Shown: piece by piece, positions 17,902 to 27,550 of the stretch
Position numbering within the stretch: position 1 is the first letter of the stretch
Layout of the letters: each line of letters begins with the position of its first letter
Source of the DNA: Hyphomicrobiaceae bacterium
GTDB taxonomy: Bacteria > Pseudomonadota > Alphaproteobacteria > Rhizobiales > Aestuariivirgaceae
Reading direction: 5' to 3'
NCBI GenBank assembly: GCA_900298995.1
Contig: OMIC01000039.1
Span: forward strand, 1 to 64,000
DNA: 64,000 bases
Position numbers and translations under genes: made by a program
The notes under the pieces: generated by a model
What the model was told of the DNA's origin: nothing
What the model saw: only the letters and a program-made list of their open reading frames with translations
Database searches by the model: none

Positions 17902-18870
17902 TCAGCCTATGCTCACCACCTGTCCGGCATCAGGCACCAGGAACCGGCCGGGGTCAACCGCATGTCGGTTCAGCGCCGCCTGCAGCGCCGCGACCGGCGC
18001 ATCGATCGCCTCATCGGTGAGCTGCACCGTGCCGTGATGAATGGCAAGGCTGGTGCGGCTCGAAAGCGCCCTGTGCGCCATCACCGCTTCATCCGGATTC
18101 ATGTGCTGCGGCGCCATGAACCAGCGCGGCTCATAGGCGCCGATCGGCAGCAGCGACAGGCGGGGCGCGCCAAAACGCTCCTTCAGCCCGGCAAATGCGG
18201 CGCCTGCGCCATAGCCCGTGTCACCCGCGAAATAGAGGACGCCGCCTGGCGTCTCGATGACGAAGGCTCCCCAGAGGGCGGTGTTCGCGTCGAAGAGCCC
18301 GCGCTTCGACCAGTGCAGCGCGGGCGCCACATGGATGTGCAGTCCGTGAACGCGCGCCGTTCCGCCCCAGGGCAGTTCGTCCACCGTGAAGCGGCCCGAG
18401 GCCCGCTGCACAAGACGCGCATTGCCCAGCGGCGTCACCACATGCGGCGCATGGTGGCGTGCAATGCTCCGCAGCCCGGGCAGGTCCAGATGGTCGTAGT
18501 GATTGTGGCTCAGCAGGATGATGTCGATGGGCGGCATGGTCTCGGCCGTGAGCGCCGGCGGCCGGGCGCGTCTCGGCCCCATGAACGGCACCGGGCTCGC
18601 CCGCTGCGAGAGGAACGGATCGGTGAGGATGTTGACGCCCGCCGTCTGCAAGAGCACCGTTGACTGCCCGATCCATGTCGCCAGCAGGTCCGTTCCCGTG
18701 ACCCGCTGCGGCGGCGGACTGTGAGGCCTGTTCTCGACCCGCGCCGGCCAGCGCACGCGTCCGCCGCTGAACTGCCATTTGAGCAGGGCGCCGAGACCCG
18801 CCTCTCCGCGGTGACCCGCGATGCGGAACCGCCGGCCGTCGTGGCTTACCTGGAGCATGTCACCGGGCAT
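17902..18870 (-). CDS. Metallo-beta-lactamase fold hydrolase (UlaG/NAPE-PLD-like)
   Basis: A 322-residue cytoplasmic MBL-fold protein. The zinc motif is intact as LLSHNHYDHLDL (HxHxDH, near residue 121), with YFAGDTGYG supplying the metal-bridging aspartate and ALAIHHGTV-like SLAIHHGTVQL the last histidine. WIGQSTVLLQTAGVNILTDP is the typical start of the fold in the NAPE-phospholipase D/UlaG branch. Its start overlaps the DUF4239 gene by 11 bases. In this family the substrates are phosphodiesters, lactones or phospholipids; nothing here decides. Confidence 0.88.
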   Translation of the reverse strand: MPGDMLQVSHDGRRFRIAGHRGEAGLGALLKWQFSGGRVRWPARVENRPHSPPPQRVTGTDLLATWIGQSTVLLQTAGVNILTDPFLSQRASPVPFMGPRRARPPALTAETMPPIDIILLSHNHYDHLDLPGLRSIARHHAPHVVTPLGNARLVQRASGRFTVDELPWGGTARVHGLHIHVAPALHWSKRGLFDANTALWGAFVIETPGGVLYFAGDTGYGAGAAFAGLKERFGAPRLSLLPIGAYEPRWFMAPQHMNPDEAVMAHRALSSRTSLAIHHGTVQLTDEAIDAPVAALQAALNRHAVDPGRFLVPDAGQVVSIG

Positions 18871-19639
18871 TGCCGGTCGCCCAGAGGATCGGGTCGGGCG
18901 TCACGGATGCATAGCCCACGAACGGCCGATCGTGCAGGATGATCACGAACAGCATGAGGGCGACGGCCAGGCTGATCGCGGCGAGCGCGATGCGCCGCAC
19001 CATCGGAAAGGCAGCGTGGCTGACCGCGACGGTCGCCAGCACCACGATGCCGAGGCCGGTCATCAGAATCCACTGGCTCGGACTGATGCGGTTCTGGGCA
19101 ATCGACAGGCGACGCTGGCGGGCCGTGGAGATGCTGTCGAGCGACATGAGCAGCCGCTGCTGCAGCATGCGGTTCTGGTCGCCCTCGGCAAAGCCCTTGA
19201 TGACCGCCGCATAGATGTTGCGCAATTCCTGCTCGGCCTCGGCGCCTGAGGTTTCGCCCATGCTGTCCCACTCGGCGGCGACCGCCTTTCCATAATCATT
19301 GACGATCCGCAGAATCCCGTCGCGCGCCGGGCCGGTCGCATAGTCGAGATAGATGTCCACCACCTCGATGGCGCGGGCCTCGTCATAGACGGCATCGCGC
19401 GCGTGATCTTCCGTGGTCCACACCGAGTTGGCCAGAAACGACATCGCGAGGCCGAAGATCCCGCCGGACACGGTGACCACGGCCGTGGTCATCTTTGTCA
19501 TGGTGTGGCGTGCGTCCCGGATGCGGGGCAACAGGAACATGGTGTCGAGCGCCACCGCGATCACACCCACCGCCGCCGTCACCACTGCGAACATCTGCAG
19601 TGGCGGAAGCGCATAGATGGAGTCGAGGTGAATGTTCAT
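18860..19639 (-). CDS. DUF4239 (bestrophin-like domain) membrane protein
   Basis: A 259-residue protein with paired helices near the N-terminus (residues about 12-32 and 48-70) and two more near the C-terminus (about 178-200 and 205-225), separated by a soluble helical region. The pattern, with RDAVYDEARAIEVVDIYLDY after the second helix, matches DUF4239, sometimes called bestrophin-like. The function is unknown; an ion channel has been proposed from the fold. GTGAGG precedes the ATG, nine bases after the GS-like gene. It sits between an amine-glutamylating enzyme and a hydrolase plus ion carrier. Confidence 0.82.
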   Translation of the reverse strand: MNIHLDSIYALPPLQMFAVVTAAVGVIAVALDTMFLLPRIRDARHTMTKMTTAVVTVSGGIFGLAMSFLANSVWTTEDHARDAVYDEARAIEVVDIYLDYATGPARDGILRIVNDYGKAVAAEWDSMGETSGAEAEQELRNIYAAVIKGFAEGDQNRMLQQRLLMSLDSISTARQRRLSIAQNRISPSQWILMTGLGIVVLATVAVSHAAFPMVRRIALAAISLAVALMLFVIILHDRPFVGYASVTPDPILWATGNAR

Positions 19640-19648
19640 GCCGCTGCC

Positions 19649-21028
19649 TCACACCGTGCGCAGATACCACTCGAAATCGCGTTCCGTTGGCTCGCTGTAG
19701 AACCGGTCGGCCTCGACCTCCTTCAGGGTGCAGAACGCCTCGATGAAGGGTTTTCCGAAATAGCTCTTCAGGATGGGCGCGCGGCGGAAGGCCTCGATTG
19801 CTGCATACCAGTTGCTGGGGATGGCCTTGGCGCGTTGTGCGTAGCCGTTGCCGGTCACGGCTGCGCCGGGGTCGGCCTCGGTCAGGATGCCATGATGCAT
19901 GCCGGCCAGAACCGCCGCCATCACCAGATAGGGGTTGGCATCCGCGCCCGACGGCCGGTGCTCGATGTGGCAGGCCTTGGCAGGCCCCGCCGGAACCCGC
20001 AGAGACACCGTCCGGTTGTTGATGCCCCAGTTGGCGGCAACGGGCGCATAGGAGTTGCGCCGGAAGCGACGGTAGGAATTGGCATTTGGCGCGAAGATCA
20101 GCATCGATTCCGCCATCGCCGTCTTGAGCCCGCCCAGCGCCTGCATCAGCAGCGGGTTGGCGAGCGGATCTTCGGCCGCGAACAGGTTGTTGCCCTGCCC
20201 GTCGGCGAAGGAGACATGGATATGCATGCCCGAGCCGGTCCAGGCCGAATAGGGCTTGGCCATGAAGGTGGCCGCCAGCCCGTGTCGCTCAGCCACGTTC
20301 TTGATCAGCCGCTTCAGCATGATCGCCTCGTCACAGGCCTTGAGGACGTCGGCGCGGTGGCGCAGCACGATCTCCATCTGGCCCGGCGCATATTCCGAGA
20401 TCAGCGTCTTGGCAGGCAGGCCCTGAACCTCGCACATCGCATAGAGATCGCGGAAGAACGGAGCAAAATCCTCCGTGTCTTGAATGTAATAGGCCTGATA
20501 GTGGCGGGCGCGTGCCTCGTTGATCAGGGCCTTCGGGGCGATGGGCTTTCCGGCCAGGGCGGCGGCGCGATCCATGAGGAAGAATTCGAGTTCGACCGCG
20601 CCCACGGGCGTCATGCCGAGATCGGCTTCGATCCGCCGCACCACCGTCTCCAGCACATTGCGGGGGTCGGCGTAGTGCGGCGTGCCGTCAAGGTCATGGA
20701 TGGTGGTGATGTACTGCGCGGTCGGCACCTCCGCCCAGGGTACCCTCACCATGCTTCCTGGCACCGGCCAGAGCAGCATGTCGCGGTCGCCTTCGTCGAA
20801 GACAAGTCCGGTTTCCGGCACATCCTGTCCTGTGACGTCGAGCACGAGCGCCGAGATCGGCAGGAAGCGACCATCGCGCCAGGCAGCAGTCACCTCGTCG
20901 CGCCGCAGCACCTTGCCGCGGGCCACGCCGCACATGTCGGTCCACACCACGTGCACGCTCTCGATATCGGGGTTCTGGTCCAGAAACGCCTGCGCTTCGG
21001 CATCGCGGCGGGGAAACTTCAGGTTCAT
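19649..21028 (-). CDS. Glutamine synthetase-like gamma-glutamylamine ligase (first of two)
   Basis: A 459-residue type I GS-fold enzyme. Catalytic-core motifs are VELEFFLMD (metal Glu), GSGMHIHVSF (His), NRTVSLRVPAG and RPSGADANPYLVMAAVLAG. The last replaces the true GS motif and, with the lack of an adenylylation-site segment, marks the PuuA/GlnA3-type group that joins glutamate to amines rather than ammonia. The track starts at 21253, deep inside the upstream gene; ATG 21028 has AAGGA upstream and lies 14 bases after the aminotransferase stop. Its presence next to a transaminase suggests catabolism of a diamine or related amine. Confidence 0.88.
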   Translation of the reverse strand: MNLKFPRRDAEAQAFLDQNPDIESVHVVWTDMCGVARGKVLRRDEVTAAWRDGRFLPISALVLDVTGQDVPETGLVFDEGDRDMLLWPVPGSMVRVPWAEVPTAQYITTIHDLDGTPHYADPRNVLETVVRRIEADLGMTPVGAVELEFFLMDRAAALAGKPIAPKALINEARARHYQAYYIQDTEDFAPFFRDLYAMCEVQGLPAKTLISEYAPGQMEIVLRHRADVLKACDEAIMLKRLIKNVAERHGLAATFMAKPYSAWTGSGMHIHVSFADGQGNNLFAAEDPLANPLLMQALGGLKTAMAESMLIFAPNANSYRRFRRNSYAPVAANWGINNRTVSLRVPAGPAKACHIEHRPSGADANPYLVMAAVLAGMHHGILTEADPGAAVTGNGYAQRAKAIPSNWYAAIEAFRRAPILKSYFGKPFIEAFCTLKEVEADRFYSEPTERDFEWYLRTV

Positions 21029-21042
21029 GGCGTCAGTCCTTG

Positions 21043-22398
21043 TCAGGCCATCAGTTCGGAGAGGCACCGGTCGAGTTCGCCGGAGAGCTTCTCCACATGC
21101 GCGGCGGTGGTCGCCGGGCAGATGAGCATCATGTTGTGAAAGGGCGTGATGATCACGCCGCGGTTCAGGAGATAGTGGTGCACCGCCACGTCGATGGGGT
21201 GGTGGATGATCCGGGCGGCCTCGCCGCCGTTGCGTGGTCTTTCGGGCGCACACATGAATTCAACCCGTGCGCCTGCCCGCACCACATGCCAGGGCGCGCC
21301 ATGCCGCGCGATGACGCCTGCAATGTCGCGTTCCAGCCGTTCGGCAAGCGCTAGCAGCGGCCGGTAGGCCTCGGGCGTGAAATAGGCCTCGAGCATGGCG
21401 CGCATCAGCGCCAGCTGGATCCTGGAGCCGGCGAGAGTCGTGCCGATGCCGGAATGTCCCGGGGTGCGCGTTTCGAGGAACCGGCTGACGCGCGCCGCCA
21501 TGTCGGCACTGAACCCATAGAGGGCGGCAGGTATGCCGCCCGCCACCGGCTTTCCCAGCACCATCGCGTCGGGCTCAAGACCATGTTCGCGCGTATAGCC
21601 GCCGGGGCCGGAGGAGATGCAATGCGTCTCGTCGATCACCAGCAGAGTGCCGGTCCGGCGCGTGATCTCGCGCAGTGCGGCATGATAGCCCTCGTCCGGC
21701 AGCACCATGCCAACATTGGTCATGATCGGCTCGGCCAGCACGCAGGCCACGTCGCCCTTTGCCAGCGCCGCCTCAAGCGCGGCAATGTCGTTGAACTCGA
21801 TGACCGTGGTGAACTGGGTGAGGTCGCGCACCTCGCCGATCAGCGCCGGGTCGGCATGCGGTGTGCCGCCGTCGATCGTCACATAGGTCTCGTCCACCGC
21901 ACCGTGGTAGCAGTGGTTGAACACCAGGATCTTCTTGCGCCCGGTCACGGCGCGGCACCATTTGATGACCGCGCGGTTGGCGTCCGAAGCGGTCGCCGTC
22001 ACCTGCCAGCAGGGCAGGCCGAAGCGGTCCTGCAGCAATCGCCCGACCTTCGCCGCATCGGGCGAGGGCAGCATGGTGGTGAAGCCTTTGGCCCCCTCCC
22101 GCGTCAGCGCGTCCATGGCTGGTGGCGGCGCATGTCCGAACATGGCGCCGGTGTCGCCGAGGCAGAAGTCGATGTAGCGGTTGCCGTCGGCATCGGTCAC
22201 GTCCACGCCCCGCGCGCACTCGACGAACAGCGGAAACGGTGTTCCCCAATCCACCATCCAGTGCATGGGCACGCCCTTCAGCCAGTGTCCGGCGGTGGCC
22301 CCGGCGAGGCTCCGGGAGCGGGGGTTGCGCTGGATGAAGAGCGCTTCCTCGCGGGCGAGCATGGCCGTGATCGCGGTCTCCGCTATGGAACGCGGCAT
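21043..22398 (-). CDS. Class III aminotransferase (glutamate-1-semialdehyde aminomutase-like fold)
   Basis: A PLP enzyme of 451 residues. The Schiff-base lysine is in MVLGKPVAGGIPAALYG, the PLP phosphate/ring segment in TATASDANRAVIKW, and the conserved Asp in TLLVIDETHCISSG. LCLGDTGAMFGHAPP-like FCLGDTGAMFGHAPPP resembles the GSA aminomutase branch. GAAGGA precedes the ATG. As first gene of the run with the GS-like ligase, it is probably a catabolic amine or omega-amino-acid transaminase. True HemL function is unlikely from the context. It is divergent from the class IV aminotransferase gene. Confidence 0.87.
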   Translation of the reverse strand: MPRSIAETAITAMLAREEALFIQRNPRSRSLAGATAGHWLKGVPMHWMVDWGTPFPLFVECARGVDVTDADGNRYIDFCLGDTGAMFGHAPPPAMDALTREGAKGFTTMLPSPDAAKVGRLLQDRFGLPCWQVTATASDANRAVIKWCRAVTGRKKILVFNHCYHGAVDETYVTIDGGTPHADPALIGEVRDLTQFTTVIEFNDIAALEAALAKGDVACVLAEPIMTNVGMVLPDEGYHAALREITRRTGTLLVIDETHCISSGPGGYTREHGLEPDAMVLGKPVAGGIPAALYGFSADMAARVSRFLETRTPGHSGIGTTLAGSRIQLALMRAMLEAYFTPEAYRPLLALAERLERDIAGVIARHGAPWHVVRAGARVEFMCAPERPRNGGEAARIIHHPIDVAVHHYLLNRGVIITPFHNMMLICPATTAAHVEKLSGELDRCLSELMA

Positions 22399-22523
22399 GA
22401 TGTCCTTCGTGACTGTTGACGCCGGGCCTTGTCCTAGCTGGCCGGGCGGATGGCCACAACCCCCATGGATTCCGGGGCCGGAATCATGTTTACACGCAGC
22501 AGGGAAAGAGGGGAGCCAGGCTC

Positions 22524-23495
22524 ATGGCGCGCACTGTTTTTGTGAACGGCGAATATCTTCCGGAGACTGAGGCGAAAATCTCTATATTCGACCGCGGCTT
22601 CCTCTTCGCCGACGGGGTCTATGAGGTGTCCGCCGTGGTGAACGGCAAGCTCGTCGACTATCCCGCGCATATGGAACGGCTGGCGCGCTCGCTCAAAGAG
22701 CTCCGCATGGACTGGCCCTGCACGCGTGCTGAACTCGACGCCATGCATCTCGAGATGATCCGCCGCAACGCACTCCATGAGGGCATCATCTACATGCAGG
22801 TCACGCGCGGCGCGGCGGACCGCGCCTTCAACTTTCCGAAGCCCGCTCCGAAGTCCACCCTCATCGCCTTCACCCAGACCATGGCGCTGGTGAGCAATCC
22901 CAATGCGGTGACTGGCGTCAAGGTCATCACCACGCCGGACCTGCGCTGGGCGAGGCGCGACATCAAGACGGTGATGCTGCTCGCGCCTGTGCTCGGGAAG
23001 CAGGAGGCCTATGATAAGGGTGCGCACGAGGCCTGGATGGTGGAGGCCGGCCAGGTCACCGAGGGCACCTCGTCCAATGCCTACATCGTCAGGAACGGCA
23101 AGGTTATCACCCGCGGCCTGACCAACGAGATCCTCGCGGGCTGCACCAGGCGCGCCCTGTTCCAGCTTGCAACGGAGCATGGCGTCGAGATCATCGAGCG
23201 GAGCTTCACCCCCGCCGAGGCATATGAGGCAGACGAGGCCTTCCTCACCTCGGCCTCGCAATTCGTCATGCCCATCGTCGAGATCGACGGGCACCGCATC
23301 GGCGGCGGCCAGCCGGGGCCCGTCGTGCGCAAGCTGCGCGAGCTCTTCCTCGCCGAGGCCGGGCGCCTAGGCGGTTCGCCCCGCGAGGTCAGGGCAGACA
23401 ATCTCCGCCTCTGCGGACCCCCGCCGGGAGATCGGAATTCACAATGTCAATCAGCAGCAGGCACGGCACGTTGGACCGTGTCTAGCATGGTCTAG
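22524..23495 (+). CDS. dat: Class IV aminotransferase, D-amino-acid transaminase-like
   Basis: A PLP-fold type IV transaminase of 323 residues. It starts MARTVFVNGEYLPETEAKIS followed by IFDRGFLFADGVYEV, typical of D-amino-acid aminotransferases. The catalytic lysine lies in IKTVMLLAPVLGKQEAYDKG, and VTEGTSSNAYIVRNGKV holds the cofactor phosphate. GGGGAG precedes ATG 22524; the track's 22416 start is too early. The conserved fold ends near RKLRELFLAEAG (residue about 282); the remaining 35-40 residues are Pro/Arg/Ser-rich and look like read-through past a lost stop. It could supply D-glutamate/D-alanine or degrade D-amino acids. Confidence 0.88.
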   Translation: MARTVFVNGEYLPETEAKISIFDRGFLFADGVYEVSAVVNGKLVDYPAHMERLARSLKELRMDWPCTRAELDAMHLEMIRRNALHEGIIYMQVTRGAADRAFNFPKPAPKSTLIAFTQTMALVSNPNAVTGVKVITTPDLRWARRDIKTVMLLAPVLGKQEAYDKGAHEAWMVEAGQVTEGTSSNAYIVRNGKVITRGLTNEILAGCTRRALFQLATEHGVEIIERSFTPAEAYEADEAFLTSASQFVMPIVEIDGHRIGGGQPGPVVRKLRELFLAEAGRLGGSPREVRADNLRLCGPPPGDRNSQCQSAAGTARWTVSSMV

Positions 23496-23539
23496 GAATA
23501 AAAGTCAAGGATTATTTTCCGCACCCTGATCGGGCAGGC

Positions 23540-25198
23540 CTAGCGCTGGCTGGTTTTCCAGTCCGGGTTGATCCACGGCTCCTGGTTCGAGGGCGGCAGC
23601 GGGGTCCGGCCCAGAATGAGGTCGCTGGCCTTCTCGCCGATCATGATGGTGGGCGCGTTCAGGTTGCCGTTGGTCACCTGCGGCATGATCGAGGAATCGG
23701 CAACCCGCAGTCCGTCGATGCCGATCACCCGGCATTCGGGGTCAACGACCGCCAGCGGATCGTCGGCAGCGCCCATGCGGCAGGTGCCGCAGGGGGGGTA
23801 GGCGCTTTCGCAATGGGCACGCACGAAATCGTCAATGGCGGCATCGCTCTGGACGTCGGATCCAGGCTGGATTTCTTCCGCCGCATATTGCTGCATGGCA
23901 GGCTGACGGAAGAGTTCGCGGGTGAGCCGCACCGCCCGGCGCCACTCCGGCAGGTCGTCGGGATGGGTAAGGTAGTTGAACAGGATCTGCGGTGCTGCGC
24001 GCGGGTCACTGCTCCGGACACGGACGAAACCGCGCGACTTCGAGCGCATCGGTCCGACATGCACCTGGAAGCCGTGGCCAGGAAACGCGGCCTGGCCGTC
24101 ATAGCGCATGGCGGCGGGCAGGAAATGATATTGGATATCGGGATATTCGATGCCTGCCGCCGAGCGGATGAAGCCGCAGGATTCGAAATGGTTGGTGGCG
24201 CCGAGGCCGGTCTTGAAGAACAGCCACTCGGCGCCGATGAGTCCCTTCGAGAAGAGGTTCAGCTTCGAATAGAGCGTCACCGGTTCGCGGCAGCGGATCT
24301 GGAAATAGATCTCGAGATGATCCTGCAGGTTCTCGCCCACGCCGGGCAGGGCATGGGCAACGGGAATGCCGGCGGCCGTCAGCGCCTCGGGTGCGCCGAT
24401 CCCCGACATCTGCAGGAGCTTGGGCGAATTGATCGTCGAGGCTGCGATGATCACCTCGCGCCGGGCGCGGACGCGATGCAGAGCACCTCCGGCCTCATAC
24501 TCGACGGCCACGGCGCGCTTTCCCTCGAGCACGATGCGGTGCGCCAGTGCCCGGGTGATGAGCCGCAGGTTTGCGCGCGAAAGTGCGGGCTTCAGATAGG
24601 CATTGGCAGCCGACCAGCGCACGCCCTTGTGCACGGTCATCTCCATCGCCCCGAAACCCTCCTGCTGCCTCCCGTTGTAGTCTTCTGTCACGGGATAGCC
24701 TGCCGTGCGCCCCGCTTCGATGAAGGCCTGATACAATGGATTGCGGCGCGCACCGCGCTGCACGTGCAGGGGGCCGCTCTGTCCGCGCCAGCCATCCTCG
24801 CCACCGTGGCTTGTCTCCTGCCGCTTGAAATAGGGCAGCACATGGCGGAAGCCCCAGCCGCGTGCGCCCATGGCCTCCCAGCTGTCGAAGTCCCTGGCGT
24901 GGCCGCGCACATAGACCATGCCGTTGATCGAGGATGAGCCGCCCACCACCTTGCCGCGCGGGGTGGCCAACCGCCGTCCGCCGAGCCCCGGTTCCGGGTC
25001 TGACTCGAAGCCCCAGTTATAGAGGCTCATGTTCATCGGATAGGACAGGGCGGAGGGCATCTGGATCAGCGGTCCGCGGTCGCTCCCCCCGAATTCGAGC
25101 ACGCAAACACTGTTGTTCCCGTCCTCCGAGAGGCGGCTGGCCATGGCGCAGCCGGCTGAGCCCGCGCCCACGATCACGAAGTCGAATGTGTCGTTCAT
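23540..25198 (-). CDS. GMC-family oxidoreductase (choline dehydrogenase-like)
   Basis: A 552-residue FAD enzyme. The ADP-binding loop is [17 protein letters not shown] at residues 7-23, followed by [22 protein letters not shown] (GMC signature 1) near residue 80. GMC signature 2 is in the [16 protein letters not shown] region near 255. The catalytic His region [29 protein letters not shown] closes the protein. Choline, alcohols or polyethylene glycol are typical substrates; [19 protein letters not shown] fits the BetA-like branch. I prefer ATG 25198; the upstream 52 codons have no homologous look. The neighbouring plus-strand operon, with a GS-like ligase and alcohol dehydrogenase, may act on related amino-alcohols. 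Confidence 0.9.
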   Translation of the reverse strand: MNDTFDFVIVGAGSAGCAMASRLSEDGNNSVCVLEFGGSDRGPLIQMPSALSYPMNMSLYNWGFESDPEPGLGGRRLATPRGKVVGGSSSINGMVYVRGHARDFDSWEAMGARGWGFRHVLPYFKRQETSHGGEDGWRGQSGPLHVQRGARRNPLYQAFIEAGRTAGYPVTEDYNGRQQEGFGAMEMTVHKGVRWSAANAYLKPALSRANLRLITRALAHRIVLEGKRAVAVEYEAGGALHRVRARREVIIAASTINSPKLLQMSGIGAPEALTAAGIPVAHALPGVGENLQDHLEIYFQIRCREPVTLYSKLNLFSKGLIGAEWLFFKTGLGATNHFESCGFIRSAAGIEYPDIQYHFLPAAMRYDGQAAFPGHGFQVHVGPMRSKSRGFVRVRSSDPRAAPQILFNYLTHPDDLPEWRRAVRLTRELFRQPAMQQYAAEEIQPGSDVQSDAAIDDFVRAHCESAYPPCGTCRMGAADDPLAVVDPECRVIGIDGLRVADSSIMPQVTNGNLNAPTIMIGEKASDLILGRTPLPPSNQEPWINPDWKTSQR

Positions 25199-25379
25199 TT
25201 GCCGTGCGGCCCGCGTGTGGCTGGTCGCTGGCCTGCCGCCAAGAGATTGGGTTCCCTGGTTTTCAATATGGCACAGTGTGGCGTCATTGCACTCTCTCGT
25301 CGGTCGGACTGCCAGTCTTACGTATTTGACAGGGCTGGCACAATCTGAAATCAAGAGCCGGTTTTGGAGACTTGGGCTG

Positions 25380-26129
25380 ATGGGAGCGTTGCTCCAGGAA
25401 GATGAAGACCACCCCTTCCTTGCCGTGAACGAGGAGGGGCGCTCGCCCTATGTACTGATCTGCGAGCATGCCTCCCGCCGCCTGCCGCGCGCACTCGGCA
25501 AGCTGGGCCTGCCGGACTCCGAGCTGGACCGCCATATCGCCTGGGACATCGGGGCCGAAAACGTGGCGCGGCTCCTCTCCCGCCTGATGGACGCGCCGCT
25601 GGCCCTGCAGCGCTATTCGCGGCTGGCCTATGACTGCAACCGCCCGCCGGAATCACCCGATGCCATGCCGGAGGTGAGCGAGCTCACCGCGATACCGGGC
25701 AACCGGCGGCTGTCCGCGAAGGACCGGCTTGCCCGCATCGACGGAATCTACCGGCCCTTCCATGACGGCGTCTCGCGTCTGCTCGACCGCCGGGCAGCGG
25801 CGGGCATCCGCTCGCTGGTCGTGTCCATCCACAGTTTCACGCCGGTCTACAAGGGCAAGAGCCGCAGCGTCGAGCTCGGCATCCTGCATGACCGCGATAC
25901 CACGCTGTCATCAAAGCTCATCAAGAGCTTTCCCAACATCGACGCCCGCCTCAACGAGCCCTATGGGCCGAAGGACGGGGTTTTGCACACGCTCAACATG
26001 CATGGCTTCGCGCGCGGGCTGGAACATGCCATGATCGAGATCCGCAACGATATCGTGGCGGCCGAGCGCGGACAGGATGAATGGGCCCAGCGGCTCTCCG
26101 TGCCGCTGATCCAGGCAGCGGCGAAATGA
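25380..26129 (+). CDS. N-formylglutamate amidohydrolase-family enzyme
   Basis: A 249-residue member of the FGase/HutG family. Metal and substrate motifs are [11 protein letters not shown] (near residue 28), [41 protein letters not shown] and [10 protein letters not shown]. The genuine HutG reaction releases glutamate from N-formylglutamate. Here it opens an operon with a GS-like ligase and an alcohol dehydrogenase, with no histidine genes, so I infer it hydrolyses a gamma-glutamyl amide or related product. ATG 25380 is chosen because the track's earlier codons run into the divergent gene's leader; GGAG lies about nine bases upstream. It is followed by the ligase gene after 16 bases. Confidence 0.85.
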   Translation: MGALLQEDEDHPFLAVNEEGRSPYVLICEHASRRLPRALGKLGLPDSELDRHIAWDIGAENVARLLSRLMDAPLALQRYSRLAYDCNRPPESPDAMPEVSELTAIPGNRRLSAKDRLARIDGIYRPFHDGVSRLLDRRAAAGIRSLVVSIHSFTPVYKGKSRSVELGILHDRDTTLSSKLIKSFPNIDARLNEPYGPKDGVLHTLNMHGFARGLEHAMIEIRNDIVAAERGQDEWAQRLSVPLIQAAAK

Positions 26130-26145
26130 CAAGGACAGGGGAAAG

Positions 26146-27525
26146 ATGGCCATGAGCGACGGCATGCTGACACTCGAACAGCTGAAAGCGGAAGTGAAGG
26201 CCGGCACCATCGACACTGTGGTCGCTGCGATGGTCGACTTGCAGGGCCGCCTCGTCGGCAAGCGCTTCCATGCCAAGTTCTTCGCCGACGGCGGTTATGA
26301 GGAAACCCACGGCTGCAACTATCTGCTCGGCGTCGATATCGAGATGGAGCCGGTGCCGGGCTACAAGGCGACCGGCTGGGAAAAGGGCTATGGCGACTTT
26401 GTCCTGAAGCCCGATCTCGCGACGCTCCGCCGCACGCCCTGGCTTCCCGGAACCGCGCTGGTGCTTTGCGACGTTCTTGACCATCACAGCCACGAAGACG
26501 TGCCGCATTCTCCGCGCGCCATCCTGAAGAAGCAATTGAAGCGCCTCGCGACCCTGAAAATGAAGGCCTATATGGCCTCCGAGCTCGAATTCTTCCTGTT
26601 CGATGATTCCTACGAGGCGGCAAACCAGAAGGGCTACCGCAACCTCAAGACGGCGGGATACTACATCGAGGACTATCACATCCTCCAGACATCCAAGGAA
26701 GAGGTCTACATGCGCGCGCTGCGCAACGGCCTCGCGGGCGCAGGCATTCCGGTCGAGAACTCCAAGGGCGAATGGGGTCCGGGCCAGGAGGAGATCAACG
26801 TCAAATATGCCGAAGCCCTTGAAATGGCGGACCGCCACGCCATCATCAAGAATGGCGCGAAGGAAATCGCCTACAATGTCGGCAAGGCCGTGTGCTTCAT
26901 GGCCAAGTGGGACTATGGCATGGCGGGCAACTCCTCGCATATCCACCAGTCGCTGTGGTCCACCGACGGCAAGCCGCTGTTCCTCGACAGGAAGCAGGAC
27001 CACGGCATGTCGGTACTGATGCAGCACTATCTGGCGGGCCAGCTCGCCCATGCCGGTGAAATCACATATTTCCTGGCGCCCTACATCAACTCCTACAAGC
27101 GCTTCATGGCCGGAACCTTCGCGCCCACCCGTGCGGTGTGGAGCTTTGACAACCGCACGGCCGGCTTCCGCATCTGCGGGGCCGAGAGCAAGGCGATCCG
27201 TGTCGAATGCCGCATCGGCGGGGCGGACCTCAATCCCTATCTCGCCTTCGCGGCGCTGATCGCGGCAGGCCTCGACGGCATCGAGAAGAAGATGAAGCTC
27301 GAGGCCGGCGTGTCGGGTGACATTTACGATACGTCTCGCAAGCTGCGCGAGATCCCCAAGACGCTGCGCGAGGCAACCGAGTTGCTCGACGGCTCGAAGT
27401 TCCTCCGGTCGGCTCTGGGCGACGATGTCGTCGACCATTATGTCCACACCGCGAAGTGGGAACAGTTCGAATTCGACCGCCGCATCACCGATCTCGAACT
27501 GAAGCGCGGCTTCGAGAGATATTGA
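26146..27525 (+). CDS. Glutamine synthetase-like gamma-glutamylamide ligase (second)
   Basis: A 459-residue GS-fold ligase, distinct in sequence from the one at 19649-21028. Core motifs are SELEFFLFD, the metal segment WGPGQEEINVKYAEALEMAD, GNSSHIHQSLW, FAPTRAVWSFDNRTAGFRICG and VECRIGGADLNPYLAFAALI. The NRTAGFR and GGADLNPYL forms mark the amine-accepting subgroup (PuuA, IpuC, GlnA3/4), not ammonia-assimilating GlnA. It lies 16 bases after the amidohydrolase and 25 before the Fe-ADH, all on the plus strand. An amino-alcohol acceptor such as ethanolamine or alaninol is inferred from the adjacent alcohol dehydrogenase. Confidence 0.9.
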   Translation: MAMSDGMLTLEQLKAEVKAGTIDTVVAAMVDLQGRLVGKRFHAKFFADGGYEETHGCNYLLGVDIEMEPVPGYKATGWEKGYGDFVLKPDLATLRRTPWLPGTALVLCDVLDHHSHEDVPHSPRAILKKQLKRLATLKMKAYMASELEFFLFDDSYEAANQKGYRNLKTAGYYIEDYHILQTSKEEVYMRALRNGLAGAGIPVENSKGEWGPGQEEINVKYAEALEMADRHAIIKNGAKEIAYNVGKAVCFMAKWDYGMAGNSSHIHQSLWSTDGKPLFLDRKQDHGMSVLMQHYLAGQLAHAGEITYFLAPYINSYKRFMAGTFAPTRAVWSFDNRTAGFRICGAESKAIRVECRIGGADLNPYLAFAALIAAGLDGIEKKMKLEAGVSGDIYDTSRKLREIPKTLREATELLDGSKFLRSALGDDVVDHYVHTAKWEQFEFDRRITDLELKRGFERY

Positions 27526-27550
27526 GCAGGACGAACGCAGGAGAAACGCC

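Noticed and set aside
21043-22398. HemL (glutamate-1-semialdehyde aminomutase)
   Set aside because: Although the fold is similar, the gene heads a run with a GS-like ligase, and alphaproteobacteria make aminolevulinate by HemA from glycine.
22524-23495. Reading the class IV aminotransferase as branched-chain IlvE
   Set aside because: The N-terminal FVNGEYLPETEAKISIFDRG and overall length before the tail fit the D-amino-acid transaminase group better.
25326-25354. Sigma-54 promoter (TGGCAC) before the amidohydrolase gene
   Set aside because: TGGCAC is present, but the spaced TTGC element of a -24/-12 promoter is missing.
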